From JABMMZ01 sp964505065 (GTDB taxonomy: Bacteria > Bacteroidota > Bacteroidia > NS11-12g > UBA955): DNA of 64,000 nucleotides. The position numbers and the translations under genes were made by a program. How positions within the stretch are numbered: the first letter of the stretch is position 1; each line of letters starts with the position of its first letter. Under the pieces are notes generated by a model. The model was not told the DNA's origin. It was given only the letters and a program-made list of their open reading frames with translations, and did no database searches. This document shows positions 38,301 through 46,367 of the stretch, piece after piece. The stretch is from assembly GCA_964505065.1 (NCBI GenBank), contig CAZDGF010000004.1:1-64000 (forward strand). Reading direction: 5' to 3'.

Positions 38301-41300
38301 GCAAGCCATTACAATGGATGTAAATTCCAACAGACAACAACTACCCAATTTTGTAGATATTACAGCCTATTCTATTATTGCCCAACTAAACCAATACAAT
38401 TGTAATTGCCCAATAGATAGCGTAAAAGTTACACTTAAAACATACATTAAAAATCAAGCTACCAAAGTAGAAGAAAAAATAACGGAAGTAAATGGTAAAG
38501 CGGTTTTCAATGTATTGCCAAAAACTACAGATTTATTGAAATTTGAATTATTGATAAACAACAATGTAATAAAAGGAAACGATACGTTATGGTATCAGTT
38601 TGATAGTAGTTCATTTCAAATAAACCAACCTAAAAATTTGGGTACTACCAATTTATTCGTAGCTGAAAACCAACTGAAATACAAAGCCAATATTACCACA
38701 GGTAGTGTATGCGGCAGTATTGGTAGCAATAAATACAACATTGAAATTACAAGCAAAGATGGTTGTTTTAAAGAAATAATAACAACCAATACCACCGGCA
38801 GTTATTTGAATAATTTAGAATTACCCCCTTTAGATTTATCGTTTAAAATTATTGATGTTTTGCCACGCAATACCAATAACAGCGTCATTGAAGATTATTT
38901 TGCGGTTCGCCCCATTGTATTGCCTTTGGGTGTTCAGTATTTGCAACAATCTAAAACAATGCTAACCACAGCATTGATAAATGAAAAAGTACAATTTGTT
39001 TACCACCAAGTACCCAATATTGTTTTAACCAATGGTTTGCCTCGTTTGTGCAATAGCCCAACACAGCCTTATTACACTCATCAAAATGATAAAGTAAATT
39101 TAAGTTTTAATGTATCTGAAACTTTTAGTGGTTCTAATTGTGCGGTTTTTGATGGCACATTAAGAATGAAAAATACAGGTGCGGAAAATGCAGATGATGT
39201 CATAGAAATGAACGAGCAAGGCATTGTAAATTATAGCTTTACTGCTGGTGCACCTGCCATTTCAGCACCTTATTTAAAATATATTTTTGCTCAATATTGG
39301 AACAGTGCTGATGAGTTTGTGGCAGAAATACAAATACCAGTTTTAATTACAGGTAGTGCAGCCATACCAGGCAGCGATTTTATTATAGAAAACGACCAAA
39401 ACGAAGCCCAATGGCCCCTTATGGTGTTAAGAGACCCTCCTGGCGATTTAAGCTTCTCCTATGTTGAAGAAGGAGCAGAAAACACTTTATCCGCAACTAC
39501 AGAAAGCGAAGCAGGCGGCTATGGCGGTACTACCATAGAAACAGGGTTTAAACTTTTTGGTATTGGTACAAAAGTAGCATTTGATGCTAAAGTGGGCGGA
39601 AGCAATACCAATACTAAAGGCTACGAAATTGGCGTATCAACTACCAGAAGAGTGCAGTCTATAGCCAATAGCAGCACAATAAATGCGCAAAATACAAATT
39701 ACATTACAGGCAATAATGGCGATGTGATTGTAGGCGTTGGCACAACTCAAAAATATGGTGTTACAGAAAATATAAGTATTGAAGGATGTAAAGTCATCAA
39801 ACGTACAGGCATTAATATTTCGCAAAACGGCATTGCTACCAATTGGATATACAGCATAGATTATATTAAAAACTTGGTGCGTCAGTATGATTCATTAATC
39901 AATTTAGCCAATAAGGGCTTGGTAAAAATAGACAACAAAGATTTTTATCAAACCTCTCAATATTATACTGCTCGTAAAAAGAATTGGGAATCAATTTTAA
40001 ATTACCATGAAGTAGAAACTACGCCTGTTTACCGCTTATGCGATGTTAAAAATTACAATAGATTATTTGGTAATACAAATGCCGACCCATACCAACAAGA
40101 AGCTGAAAAATGGGCTAAAAATTGTTTCTGTACTGCACAAGGTGTAGGCGTTTACGATGGTGCAGGTAATTTTAAATTTCAAAAAGGAAATGAAATAAGC
40201 TGGGATAACAACAACCTTGAATTGTTTAGAAAAAGCCGAACAATGGTTGACCGTTATTTACAAGCCTCTACCCGCTCAAAAGCCTTTAATGGCAAAGTGC
40301 CCGATAGAATTAAAAGCGATATTGAAAAAAATTTAATTCCTTATACAAATACAAATGTTAATCAATTACAATTAAATGCCGAAGAAAGAGCCGTTGCTGA
40401 AAATATCTCCTTTGGTGGAGCAACTACTTACGATAGAGATTTAACTGTGAGCAATACTTATTCAAGTAGTTTTACTTCTAATTTTTATTTCGAATCTAAT
40501 TTGGCTATTGGTTTTGTAGCTAAAACAGAGGTTTCATACTCTGCTGGTGGTGGCTTAGGTTTTATTACTTTATTCAACAATACTATTGCCGAAATAGACC
40601 ATTTCTTTGGGTTGAATGTAGGTGTTAAAGTAAATTTGACACAAAGCAGCGAACGCACTACAACTACTACCAATTCAGTAGGTTACCATTTGGAAGATGA
40701 TGATGCAGGCGACCAATTCAGCGTTACAGCCATAAAAGGAATAGATAGATTGCATACGCCTTATTTTGCTTTGGTTGGAGGGCGTTCTTCTTGTCCAAAT
40801 GAGCCTGGCACAATTGCCCGTAATAATTTAGCTTTAAGTTTTGAAACCCCCGAAGGACAAGGTGTCAATAATGTTCAAAGAGATTTACAACCAAATACAC
40901 CCGCAATATTCCCATTAAAAATGAGCAATAATGCACCTTTGGTTTTAAGCGAAAATTTAGATTTTAACCTTTCCCCATCTGATGGTAGCAATGCTTTTAA
41001 TGCAGGTATTACTTTCAATGGTTCTTCTGCTAATAAATTTACAATACCTTCTGGAGGTTCGGCTTATACCAATATTTTTGTGCAGCGTGGTGCTGGATTT
41101 AGCTATTCAGATTTAAGCGTGTATTTAGGGGCAAATTGTTCAAATGGTACAGATGAATATGGAGGTGCAACATTAGATTTTGAAGCCTATTTTAGACGAC
41201 CATGTAGCGAAATTTCCATTGTTACACCAAGCAATAATTGGGTAATAAATAAAGCCAATGCTGCCGACCCAAATAATACTGACGAAAGCCTACGCATAGA

Positions 41301-43725
41301 TTTAGCCGATTACGATTTGAATAATCCATTGCTGCAATCTGTTGAGTTGCAATACCGCAGAGTAGGTACTAATAGTTGGAACAATATTACCCAAATTTCA
41401 AAAGTTACATTAGATGCTTTTTATAATATTAACCGTTTGGTGTTTAAAAACCCCCAATACCCTTATGTTTGGCAAATAAAAGGCAACGATAATATTGTAA
41501 ATGGCGAGTATGAAATTCGTGCGGGAGCAAATTGTGGTACTGGTGGTATTACTTATTCTAAAAATATTAGTGGCAGGATAGATAGAAGCACAGTTCAGCT
41601 TTTTGGTATTCCACAGCCAGCGGATAAATTATTAAGTATTGGCGATGAAATAAGCGTTAATTTTAATAAACCCATTTTATGTGGTTTAATAGATACAAGC
41701 AAATATACTTTTGTAAACAAAGCCACTATGCAAAAACTAAATGTTTCGGCAGTATGCAATGGTTCTAAAATTATTTTTACCATAAATCAACCAATGGCAA
41801 GCCTTGATGGTGTGAGTGTATTAGCTACTTTACAATCTGCAGAAGATATTTTTGGCAATACTTTAGAAAGCCCTGTAGTTTGGGAGTTTGATATATCTAA
41901 TAATCCTTTATTCTACAGTCCAAATGCTATAGCCATAGAGGTGTATAAAGGTACAAAAACACAAGTAAATTTAAGTTTAATCAATAATTCAATAGCTAAT
42001 CATACCATTGTAAATTCTGGTTTAGCCATTCCATTGTTAAGCACTACAAATGGCAATATCAATATCAGTTCCATTGGTGCACAAATACCTGTAAATATAA
42101 ATACTTCAAGCAGTAATTTAGGTATATTTTTAGATACTTTGGTTACAGAAATAGTATCGAGTACAGGTTTTTCAAAATTATTAGTACCTATCAAAGTAAA
42201 TGTTTTGGCATTGCCCCCAAATTGGCAAGTAAATGCTGGAAATTTTAGTGGTTCGGCAAGTATAATTTGTAATTATAATTTAGATAGTACAGAGGTTTTA
42301 AGTGCAGATACAATGGATAAAATAGCGGTGCTAATAGATGGCGAAATAAGGGGCTTTTCTAACATTATAAAAACAGGCAATTTTTATAGAGCGTATATTG
42401 CTGTATTTGGTAATAGTAGCGATAACAATAAACCATTGCATTTTAGAGTATGGCATGCTAAAAAAGGTATTCAATATGATGCCAAATCTCGCGATAACAT
42501 GACCTTTGCCCTGAATGCTTTTTATGGTACAACACCAAGCCCTCGTATTTTAGATATTAGCACTGTTTCAGATTCATTGCGTTTTATTGCCTTGCAAGCA
42601 GGTTGGAATTGGGTAGCTTTTAATACCCAAAAAACAGACGCTTCCGTTAGCAGTTATTTGCAAAACCTAACGCAACGTACAGATGCCCGTATAAAAACAT
42701 TGAGCAATGAAACCTATTGGAACAATGCAACAGGCGAATGGATAGAATTGAGCAATGGTGTAGGCAATATCAATACAGCCAATGGTTATATGGTGTATGT
42801 AAAAGCCGCAGATACTTTGTATATTTCAGGCAAACCAGCAGAACAAAGCCAGTTTACCTTAAAATCAGGTTGGAATTTAATAGGCAATACCATACAAACA
42901 AATACGCCTATAAACAATGAATTGGTAAGCACAGCTATAAGTAATAAGGCAGTAATAAAAGGGCGTTTAAGCAACCCAGTTCAAATTGGCGATTTTGACT
43001 CTATAAACAAACGCTGGAATGGTATTTCTACACTTTTGGTAAACCAAGCGTATATGTTGCGCAATAGTAAAGCAGGTTCTATTTTCCGCTCCACTTTGCC
43101 CGATACAAGTTGCGAGTTTGAAATAAATAAATATGAGTACAATACCACTTTCTTTGCTACCATTCAGCTTGATGGAATGCCCGTAAATAGCAGCAATTTT
43201 TATGTAGCGGCTTATAGTGGCAATAGCTGCCGAGGCACAGCCCAGTTGGAGTATAGCAGTAGTTTGAAGCAATATGTTATGTCTTTATTTGTATATTCCA
43301 ATACATTGGCTGGCGAGCTTAATTTTAAAATTTATGATAAGCAAAACAACCGATGGTATGCAGTACCCAACAAACAAAACTTTGATGTCAATAAAAACTT
43401 TGGAAGCCCACAAAATCCTTACATATTCTCAAATCAGCAAGTTACCAATATAGCAAGTGTAAATTCAAACGAAATGAAATTAATGGCTTATCCCAATCCT
43501 TTTGAAAATAAGCTAAAAATAGATGTAAACACTACCTTGTCAAGCAATGCTACAATTACATTAATTGATGTTCAGGGAAAACAAATTGTGCAACAAAACG
43601 AGCAATTGCAAGTAGGGAAAAACACCATTATGCTGAATCAATTAAATAGCCTAACAGCAGGTCTGTATTTATTGCAAATCAATCAGAATGGAAAAATAAG
43701 CAGTATAAAGTTAATGAAGTATTAG
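32374..43725 (+). CDS. Giant T9SS-exported multidomain surface protein (3783 residues)
   Basis: A signal peptide (to about residue 23, SFNANA) starts the protein. Many fibronectin-III-like units follow, with recurring -Y-I-RNG-L---L-SSVRSYTD- patterns, mainly between residues 150 and 1440. Three carboxypeptidase-regulatory-like beta domains (GKVSGFVLSNA at about 299, YTVSGFISNKY at about 862, GEISGSVVTAQ at about 1906) lie among them. Residues about 1450-1810 form FG-GAP-like propeller repeats. Residues about 2350-2810 start with VLRDPPGDLSFSYVEEG and contain long Ser/Thr/Gly-rich strands; I do not recognise this module. Two SGWNW/SGWNL units (about 3409-3500) precede the C-terminal T9SS type A sorting domain from MAYPNPFENKLKI (about 3703) to the end. 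The frame is open throughout. It is probably an adhesin; the ligand is unknown. Confidence 0.9.
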   Translation: MKILFTYIVYLLCFLLFSFNANAQMQGLQVSNNTSDGIITATWKLNARTPALQAKPVYVQLYDSINNKEIYSKIIDSLMPLTWIEGTMDIPVKPNFTNKYRIFIYAYGTGTLLASTAAIAGQSRPMDLPVIDFARSNYENIRFFLINNSQYTDNINVYKNGLKVAVVKATQLPEYVANVGTEIVSGESYNYCFQGLNAASGDTTTRVCIAAASKAINFTVSKMAFANKVQLNWLMPDEEITEVTLLRDGVQLLKGAPGATSYTDLKPIPGFKHQYQLVLKNLDNNTATFIDSGWVQSIGKVSGFVLSNAANGSVGVANTVVKLSANILGNNVIYTTTTNNTGYYEFKQIYFHTQADYTLSFNRKNVKFTIENAVLNFTRKNYVFEANAEADIKLIEQERHPFAISNFKTNKSSSSGFMNLEWQVTTNDTVFFQLHRNQKLIKTTWASSNRIVNINDETGIPLTPYNYELRSYSLVGTRYYIKQNTVSDTFPNVLAVAANQYNVAANTTNATVDMSWQYPQGLCNGFFILRNGILIAQLDSSVRTFTDLEGANGATYSYGIVVSAKKQDGNLYQSLATIKTGITYPTLAVPTMVSATTTTDGFILINGGYTNNNAYNYTSVNILRNDGTKTDTVAKISKGLSIGFTDETGLPNATYTYSLIAQKNASYSQASNSSLAAYPAIPAPVSFSQGVKMEGFANLNINSGQTNPVYQIELSASGKPTQTYKIYENNVVFGFGNSYVSATTISCRLLKTINGNKYYSSALTTNYTSLNSSPYTLTAPTNFKASTNLIQQVQLSWSYPNFILPTFYIYRNGILLDSLSSSVRSYTDFSVDKTESYLYQIRAIQGSKKSTLVADYGNIISPYTVSGFISNKYTQNGIHNVLVQLIDNSKIIASTTSKNGKYFIQNIIPKIGMIIKVFATNAAFDESEKYFDFEIAPRHLTVNFTDTLPQIEKPSNSIASIQHLALQLNNTNSSVELNWSMSNGNYTGVEVNRSLQKIGILAKGQLMAVSDKDAVPGVNYSYRIRPYLDTEDDGTLYGNFVDSTITFPALLAPENLQLTASNDAIKLTWSHAANNHTYYEIKRNGKYMGKVLTQNAMQWTDNTGVPGLNYKYEVTSVLEAANDVYFSDAAASSILFPTVSAAQKLTVSNQAPGRPSTDKLTYSVILRWWNSSTEAKKAIVQVNGKTEKTMPITYGWNQTYSTASIPNANNTFSIIQIVNRGIEYNSKPLSESFTTLPLGTNLIVSPNNDLTNTFVNVIYRFNAWDTIGLDSAELVLNQNRFSIADVISINKSSKRLFPDTMSDKNMVPFKTTFTNIPDVSYVYRVRGVSWRAGIRYTSAMPVDEPMNYPKLPDPINVANIDTTGMSIKLKWQHTRTDVDSFYIFNDNKLVGGVNGSTYTFTFVPEFECVRIKIIAVKKYGNVRKASLGNTPPLITSLPMALVKPCFPATAGAQFGRIVEVNANTMVVTNNTSNNEVYFYKKLNNGWVYESVVKRGSEVKVATLNDIVAVAYNDNKGSGIFTYVDLFHRVNGAWTLYQTLNSGRFPALGYNVAMHKDKLVISMSRCFVGGSPNTCIQLFQKNTNNNLFVSIASRDQQLISNEGIGETVALNDNTIVAGGPTFNPGGLSFQGAILVFNYTNNSISSSTLIGVPSPLNGMPNHQFGSALDISDDTLLVGSNNLNVYGNFNYVGGMFLYVRQAGTWTLRSTTHALGVAGNITGYLGHGVAIGKGVIVGSAPNTSASSFKGSLAFRPVNETGLNSNVTYSALPSSPNNAFSGYNISFDNNIFYTGAPNANSNTGMVQMFTYPPLFDNSLEVNEVSNLQASKADFDNKVILTWNYNSVGYTPTRYDIFRDGIKIDIAKTADRDYTDIAPIPAKRHVYTVVAIYTNAKGLKNSTIGFTKPIGEISGSVVTAQGNNPVEGVTVIAKAISAEATFTYTTTTDAFGNYEIKRINFGEEARIEVSVTYVGHQFLKPMQAITMDVNSNRQQLPNFVDITAYSIIAQLNQYNCNCPIDSVKVTLKTYIKNQATKVEEKITEVNGKAVFNVLPKTTDLLKFELLINNNVIKGNDTLWYQFDSSSFQINQPKNLGTTNLFVAENQLKYKANITTGSVCGSIGSNKYNIEITSKDGCFKEIITTNTTGSYLNNLELPPLDLSFKIIDVLPRNTNNSVIEDYFAVRPIVLPLGVQYLQQSKTMLTTALINEKVQFVYHQVPNIVLTNGLPRLCNSPTQPYYTHQNDKVNLSFNVSETFSGSNCAVFDGTLRMKNTGAENADDVIEMNEQGIVNYSFTAGAPAISAPYLKYIFAQYWNSADEFVAEIQIPVLITGSAAIPGSDFIIENDQNEAQWPLMVLRDPPGDLSFSYVEEGAENTLSATTESEAGGYGGTTIETGFKLFGIGTKVAFDAKVGGSNTNTKGYEIGVSTTRRVQSIANSSTINAQNTNYITGNNGDVIVGVGTTQKYGVTENISIEGCKVIKRTGINISQNGIATNWIYSIDYIKNLVRQYDSLINLANKGLVKIDNKDFYQTSQYYTARKKNWESILNYHEVETTPVYRLCDVKNYNRLFGNTNADPYQQEAEKWAKNCFCTAQGVGVYDGAGNFKFQKGNEISWDNNNLELFRKSRTMVDRYLQASTRSKAFNGKVPDRIKSDIEKNLIPYTNTNVNQLQLNAEERAVAENISFGGATTYDRDLTVSNTYSSSFTSNFYFESNLAIGFVAKTEVSYSAGGGLGFITLFNNTIAEIDHFFGLNVGVKVNLTQSSERTTTTTNSVGYHLEDDDAGDQFSVTAIKGIDRLHTPYFALVGGRSSCPNEPGTIARNNLALSFETPEGQGVNNVQRDLQPNTPAIFPLKMSNNAPLVLSENLDFNLSPSDGSNAFNAGITFNGSSANKFTIPSGGSAYTNIFVQRGAGFSYSDLSVYLGANCSNGTDEYGGATLDFEAYFRRPCSEISIVTPSNNWVINKANAADPNNTDESLRIDLADYDLNNPLLQSVELQYRRVGTNSWNNITQISKVTLDAFYNINRLVFKNPQYPYVWQIKGNDNIVNGEYEIRAGANCGTGGITYSKNISGRIDRSTVQLFGIPQPADKLLSIGDEISVNFNKPILCGLIDTSKYTFVNKATMQKLNVSAVCNGSKIIFTINQPMASLDGVSVLATLQSAEDIFGNTLESPVVWEFDISNNPLFYSPNAIAIEVYKGTKTQVNLSLINNSIANHTIVNSGLAIPLLSTTNGNINISSIGAQIPVNINTSSSNLGIFLDTLVTEIVSSTGFSKLLVPIKVNVLALPPNWQVNAGNFSGSASIICNYNLDSTEVLSADTMDKIAVLIDGEIRGFSNIIKTGNFYRAYIAVFGNSSDNNKPLHFRVWHAKKGIQYDAKSRDNMTFALNAFYGTTPSPRILDISTVSDSLRFIALQAGWNWVAFNTQKTDASVSSYLQNLTQRTDARIKTLSNETYWNNATGEWIELSNGVGNINTANGYMVYVKAADTLYISGKPAEQSQFTLKSGWNLIGNTIQTNTPINNELVSTAISNKAVIKGRLSNPVQIGDFDSINKRWNGISTLLVNQAYMLRNSKAGSIFRSTLPDTSCEFEINKYEYNTTFFATIQLDGMPVNSSNFYVAAYSGNSCRGTAQLEYSSSLKQYVMSLFVYSNTLAGELNFKIYDKQNNRWYAVPNKQNFDVNKNFGSPQNPYIFSNQQVTNIASVNSNEMKLMAYPNPFENKLKIDVNTTLSSNATITLIDVQGKQIVQQNEQLQVGKNTIMLNQLNSLTAGLYLLQINQNGKISSIKLMKY

Positions 43726-43733
43726 AGAAGAAA

Positions 43734-43802
43734 TAGCCACGAATGCACGAATTAAATTTAGAACGAATAATTGTATTTTTTTTATTCGTGCATTCGTTGC
43801 TA
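43734..43802. repeat. Long inverted repeat downstream of the giant gene
   Basis: TAGCCACGAATGCACGAAT (43734-43752) pairs with ATTCGTGCATTCGTTGCTA (43784-43802), a stem of 18 pairs with one mismatch around a 31-base AT-rich loop. It starts 9 bases after the stop of the giant gene. It may stop transcription or protect the 3' end. The sequence GCCACGAATGCACGAAT is of a kind seen dispersed in Bacteroidota genomes. Confidence 0.65.
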
Positions 43803-43828
43803 TAATGGTTTTTTTAATCCAAATCAAT

Positions 43829-43836
43829 TAAATTTG
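43829..43836 (+). promoter_or_regulatory. -7 promoter element (TAAATTTG) for the WG-repeat gene
   Basis: This is a perfect match to TAnnTTTG ending 23 bases before the TTG start at 43860, placing the transcription start at about 43842. No clear -33 TTTG is present in the T-rich upstream DNA. Confidence 0.5.
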
Positions 43837-43859
43837 CCCTTTCTCTAATTCTTATCGTT

Positions 43860-45089
43860 TTGAAAAAACAACTATTATTTTTCTCATCTTTACTTTGCTA
43901 TTTCATAGCCTTTTCGCAATCCTACCTATACCATATTCCTTATGTCCAAAATACCAAATACGGCTATGCAGATACTTTGGGCAAAGTGCTGCTAATTCCG
44001 CAATACAATAATGTTTCTTTTTTTGAAGCCAATGGTTTAGCTATAGTGGGCAATATTATAAATAATCAAGATTTAGTGGGCGTTATCAATTCAGAGTTTA
44101 AAGTAGTATTACCTTTAAAATTCTCTGCTATTTCATTTTATGGCAATTTAATAGCCATAGAAACCACAAGCCAAGAAACAACGCTAAAGGGCTTGTACAA
44201 CCATTTAGGTGCTGAAATATTACAACCCAAATATTCTGGTATTTCTATAAGTCAAAATTTTATTACGGCTTATACAGGGCGCATAAAAACACTTTTTCGC
44301 TACAATACACAAACCAAACAAGCAGAGAAAATATACAAAGAAACTACTGAAAATATTTATTTACATAAAGATAAAAACGAACGCATTACCCACTTTTCTG
44401 TTATCAATAGCAAAGATATAAAAGTATATTACGATACATTGGGCAATGAAATTGAAAACTTTGAAAAAATAAAAGCTTTTACACAAGAAAAAACAAAACA
44501 AATAGCCGAAAATACACCTACAAAAGACCATTTTATTTACACAAAAAATAAAATGAAAGGCTTTATTACCTATCAAATTAACAATAAATTAAAGCGTGAT
44601 TCTTTTGCCCCTGTTTATCAAAATTTAAAAAGCGTAAGGATAAACCATTCTGAAATATTATTGGCAAAACAAAAAGGCAAATGGGGCGCAATAGATAATG
44701 GCAATAAAATAATTGTGCCTTTTAAGTACGATTCCATTTCTTGTTTTCGCACCTGCCAAAGCGATGATGCAAAAGACGGTATAGATTTTTTTGTAAAGGA
44801 AGATAACAAATGGGGAATGATAAACTCTAAACAGGTAACAAAATATATTTTACTCAATATTTATGAAGATATACATGAGTTTGAATGCCCTTTTTATACC
44901 ATAAAGTTTAATGAAAGCTATGGCTTTGTTCAAATTATAAACCATCAAAAAGCCAATGTATTACAACCCAAATACCACACAATATTAGGCTATAGAGTAT
45001 TGCCCAATAATTATACCCTTATTTTAGTAGAACTGCCCAATGGCAATGAGGCTTGGGTAAATTGGAAAGGCAAAATATTTGGCTCATAG
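43860..45089 (+). CDS. Secreted WG-repeat protein
   Basis: The 409-residue product starts at TTG 43860. A signal peptide (KKQLLFFSSLLCYFIAFSQS) is followed by several WG repeats, a beta unit of about 30-40 residues: KYGYADTLGKVLLIPQYNNV, GVINSEFKVVLPLKFSAIS, GKWGAIDNGNKIIVPFKYDSI, NKWGMINSKQ and SYGFVQIINHQ. WG-repeat proteins of Bacteroidota are common exported proteins of undefined role. The TAG stop at 45087-45089 is followed in the same frame by more than 120 codons without a stop, made of the 45-bp tandem repeats at 45120-45470, so loss or readthrough of this stop would add a repetitive basic tail. Confidence 0.85.
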   Translation: MKKQLLFFSSLLCYFIAFSQSYLYHIPYVQNTKYGYADTLGKVLLIPQYNNVSFFEANGLAIVGNIINNQDLVGVINSEFKVVLPLKFSAISFYGNLIAIETTSQETTLKGLYNHLGAEILQPKYSGISISQNFITAYTGRIKTLFRYNTQTKQAEKIYKETTENIYLHKDKNERITHFSVINSKDIKVYYDTLGNEIENFEKIKAFTQEKTKQIAENTPTKDHFIYTKNKMKGFITYQINNKLKRDSFAPVYQNLKSVRINHSEILLAKQKGKWGAIDNGNKIIVPFKYDSISCFRTCQSDDAKDGIDFFVKEDNKWGMINSKQVTKYILLNIYEDIHEFECPFYTIKFNESYGFVQIINHQKANVLQPKYHTILGYRVLPNNYTLILVELPNGNEAWVNWKGKIFGS

Positions 45090-45470
45090 CCCATAGCTTT
45101 AGCTATAGGCTATAAAAGATTGATTAAATCAATTGCCCATAGCTTTAGCTATAAGATTAAAAGAATGATTAAATCAATTGCCCATAGCTTTAGCTATAAG
45201 ATTAAAAGATTGATTAAATCAATTGCCCATAGCTTTAGCTATAAGATTAAAAGAATGATTAAATCAATTGCCCATAGCTTTAGCTATAAGATTAAAAGAA
45301 TGATTAAATCAATTGCCCATAGCTTTAGCTATAAGATTAAAAGAATGATTAAATCAATTGCCCATAGCTTTAGCTATAAGATTAAAAGAATGATTAAATC
45401 AATTGCCCATAGCTTTAGCTATAAGATTAAAAGATTGATTAAATCAATTGCCCATAGCTTTAGCTATGGG
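45090..45470. repeat. 45-bp tandem repeat array, eight units
   Basis: Eight units begin at 45120, 45165, 45210, 45255, 45300, 45345, 45390 and 45435 (the last is shorter). Each unit contains two palindromes, TTGATTAAATCAA (or its ATGATTAAATCAA variant) and CCATAGCTTTAGCTAT. A ninth palindrome without the first half stands at 45090-45106, touching the stop of the preceding gene. The last unit closes with the perfect palindrome CCCATAGCTTTAGCTATGGG. Units 1, 3 and 8 have T and the others A at the first position; otherwise they are nearly identical. Because 45 is a multiple of 3, one frame stays open (15-residue unit IKSIAHSFSYKIKRM), but I see no promoter or ribosome site for it and regard it as non-coding. 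Confidence 0.9.
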
Positions 45471-45503
45471 AAAATAAAAAATTAATTGATGCTGTATGAC
45501 TAT

Positions 45504-45511
45504 TAAATTTG
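45504..45511 (+). promoter_or_regulatory. -7 promoter element (TAAATTTG) for the thioesterase-smpB unit
   Basis: This perfect TAnnTTTG match ends 10 bases before the ATG at 45522, giving a very short leader. A TTG at 45486-45488 is a candidate -33 element with a 15-base spacer, shorter than usual. Confidence 0.45.
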
Positions 45512-45521
45512 CACTGGTTTT

Positions 45522-45914
45522 ATGATTTCAATATTTAAAATAGGCGATACAAAACAATATAGCAAAACTATAAGCCAAACCGATTTGGCAAGTTTTGAAA
45601 ATGGTACAGTACACCAAGTGTATGGCACATTTGCCCTTGGTAGAGATGCAGAATGGAGCAGCCGCTTATTTGTGTTAGAAATGAAAGAAGACAACGAAGA
45701 GGGTATAGGCACATTCTTAAACATTACCCACCATTCGCCAGCATTATTGGGGCAAAATGTGGTGTTTACAGCAACAATTTATGCGTTAGAAAAAAACAGT
45801 ATCAATTGCCACGTTACTTGCCGAGTGGGAGAGAGAATAATAGCAGAATGTAGCACAGGGCAAAAAATTATCAAAAAAGATAAACTAAATTTGCTGTTTG
45901 AAAGCGTTAAATAA
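45522..45914 (+). CDS. Hotdog-fold thioesterase family protein
   Basis: The 130-residue protein has the pattern of the fluoroacetyl-CoA-specific-thioesterase-like (FlK-type) hotdog family: an N-terminal strand and the first helix region (SQTDLASFENGTVHQVYGTF), then the EEGIGTFLNITHHSPALLGQ segment and the C-terminal strands VVFTATIYALEKNSINCHVT and RVGERIIAECSTGQKII. The substrate cannot be read from the sequence. It lies 3 bases upstream of smpB with a promoter-like element just in front, so the two genes are probably one transcript. Confidence 0.75.
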   Translation: MISIFKIGDTKQYSKTISQTDLASFENGTVHQVYGTFALGRDAEWSSRLFVLEMKEDNEEGIGTFLNITHHSPALLGQNVVFTATIYALEKNSINCHVTCRVGERIIAECSTGQKIIKKDKLNLLFESVK

Positions 45915-45917
45915 GCA

Positions 45918-46367
45918 GTGAATCCTAAAACAGTAAATATCCTTAATAGAAAAGCCAATTATGAATACCATATTGAGCATAAATTTACTGCTGGCATAGT
46001 ATTGAGCGGCACAGAGGTAAAAAGTATAAGGGCTGGCAATGCTAACATTAGCGATGCTTTTTGCCAAATAGAAAACAATGAAATACTGATTAGAAATATG
46101 CACATTAGCGAGTTTAAGCAGGGTAGTTATAACAACCACGACCCTTTGCGTTTTAGAAAACTATTGCTAAACAAGGCTGAAATAAAAAAAATAATTGGCA
46201 AAATGAAAGACAAAGGCACAGCTATTTTTCCTTTAAAATTGTATGCAAATGAGCGTGGTTTTTTAAAGCTTGATATAGGGGTAGGAAAGGGTAAAAAAGC
46301 CTTTGATAAGCGAGAGGATATAAAACAAAAAGATGTTCAAAGAGAATTGGCAAAACTAAAATTTTGA
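45918..46367 (+). CDS. smpB: SsrA (tmRNA)-binding protein SmpB
   Basis: SmpB binds tmRNA and brings it to stalled ribosomes for trans-translation. The 149-residue protein has NRKANYEYHIEHKFTAGIVL, GTEVKSIRAGNANISDAFCQ, the loop NMHISEFKQGSYNNHDPLR and the C-terminal GVGKGKKAFDKREDIKQKD tail, all characteristic. The start is GTG at 45918, four bases after the preceding stop. The TGA stop overlaps the TTG of the next gene (TTGA). The tmRNA gene itself is not in the window. Confidence 0.96.
   Translation: MNPKTVNILNRKANYEYHIEHKFTAGIVLSGTEVKSIRAGNANISDAFCQIENNEILIRNMHISEFKQGSYNNHDPLRFRKLLLNKAEIKKIIGKMKDKGTAIFPLKLYANERGFLKLDIGVGKGKKAFDKREDIKQKDVQRELAKLKF

Noticed and set aside
45090..45470. CRISPR array
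   Set aside because: The units are contiguous without variable spacers, and no cas gene is nearby.
45120..45485. A gene for a 121-residue protein made of a 15-residue repeat
   Set aside because: The frame is open only because the 45-bp unit is a multiple of three and contains palindromes. No promoter or ribosome site precedes it, and it starts at the array edge. It is kept as a repeat array.
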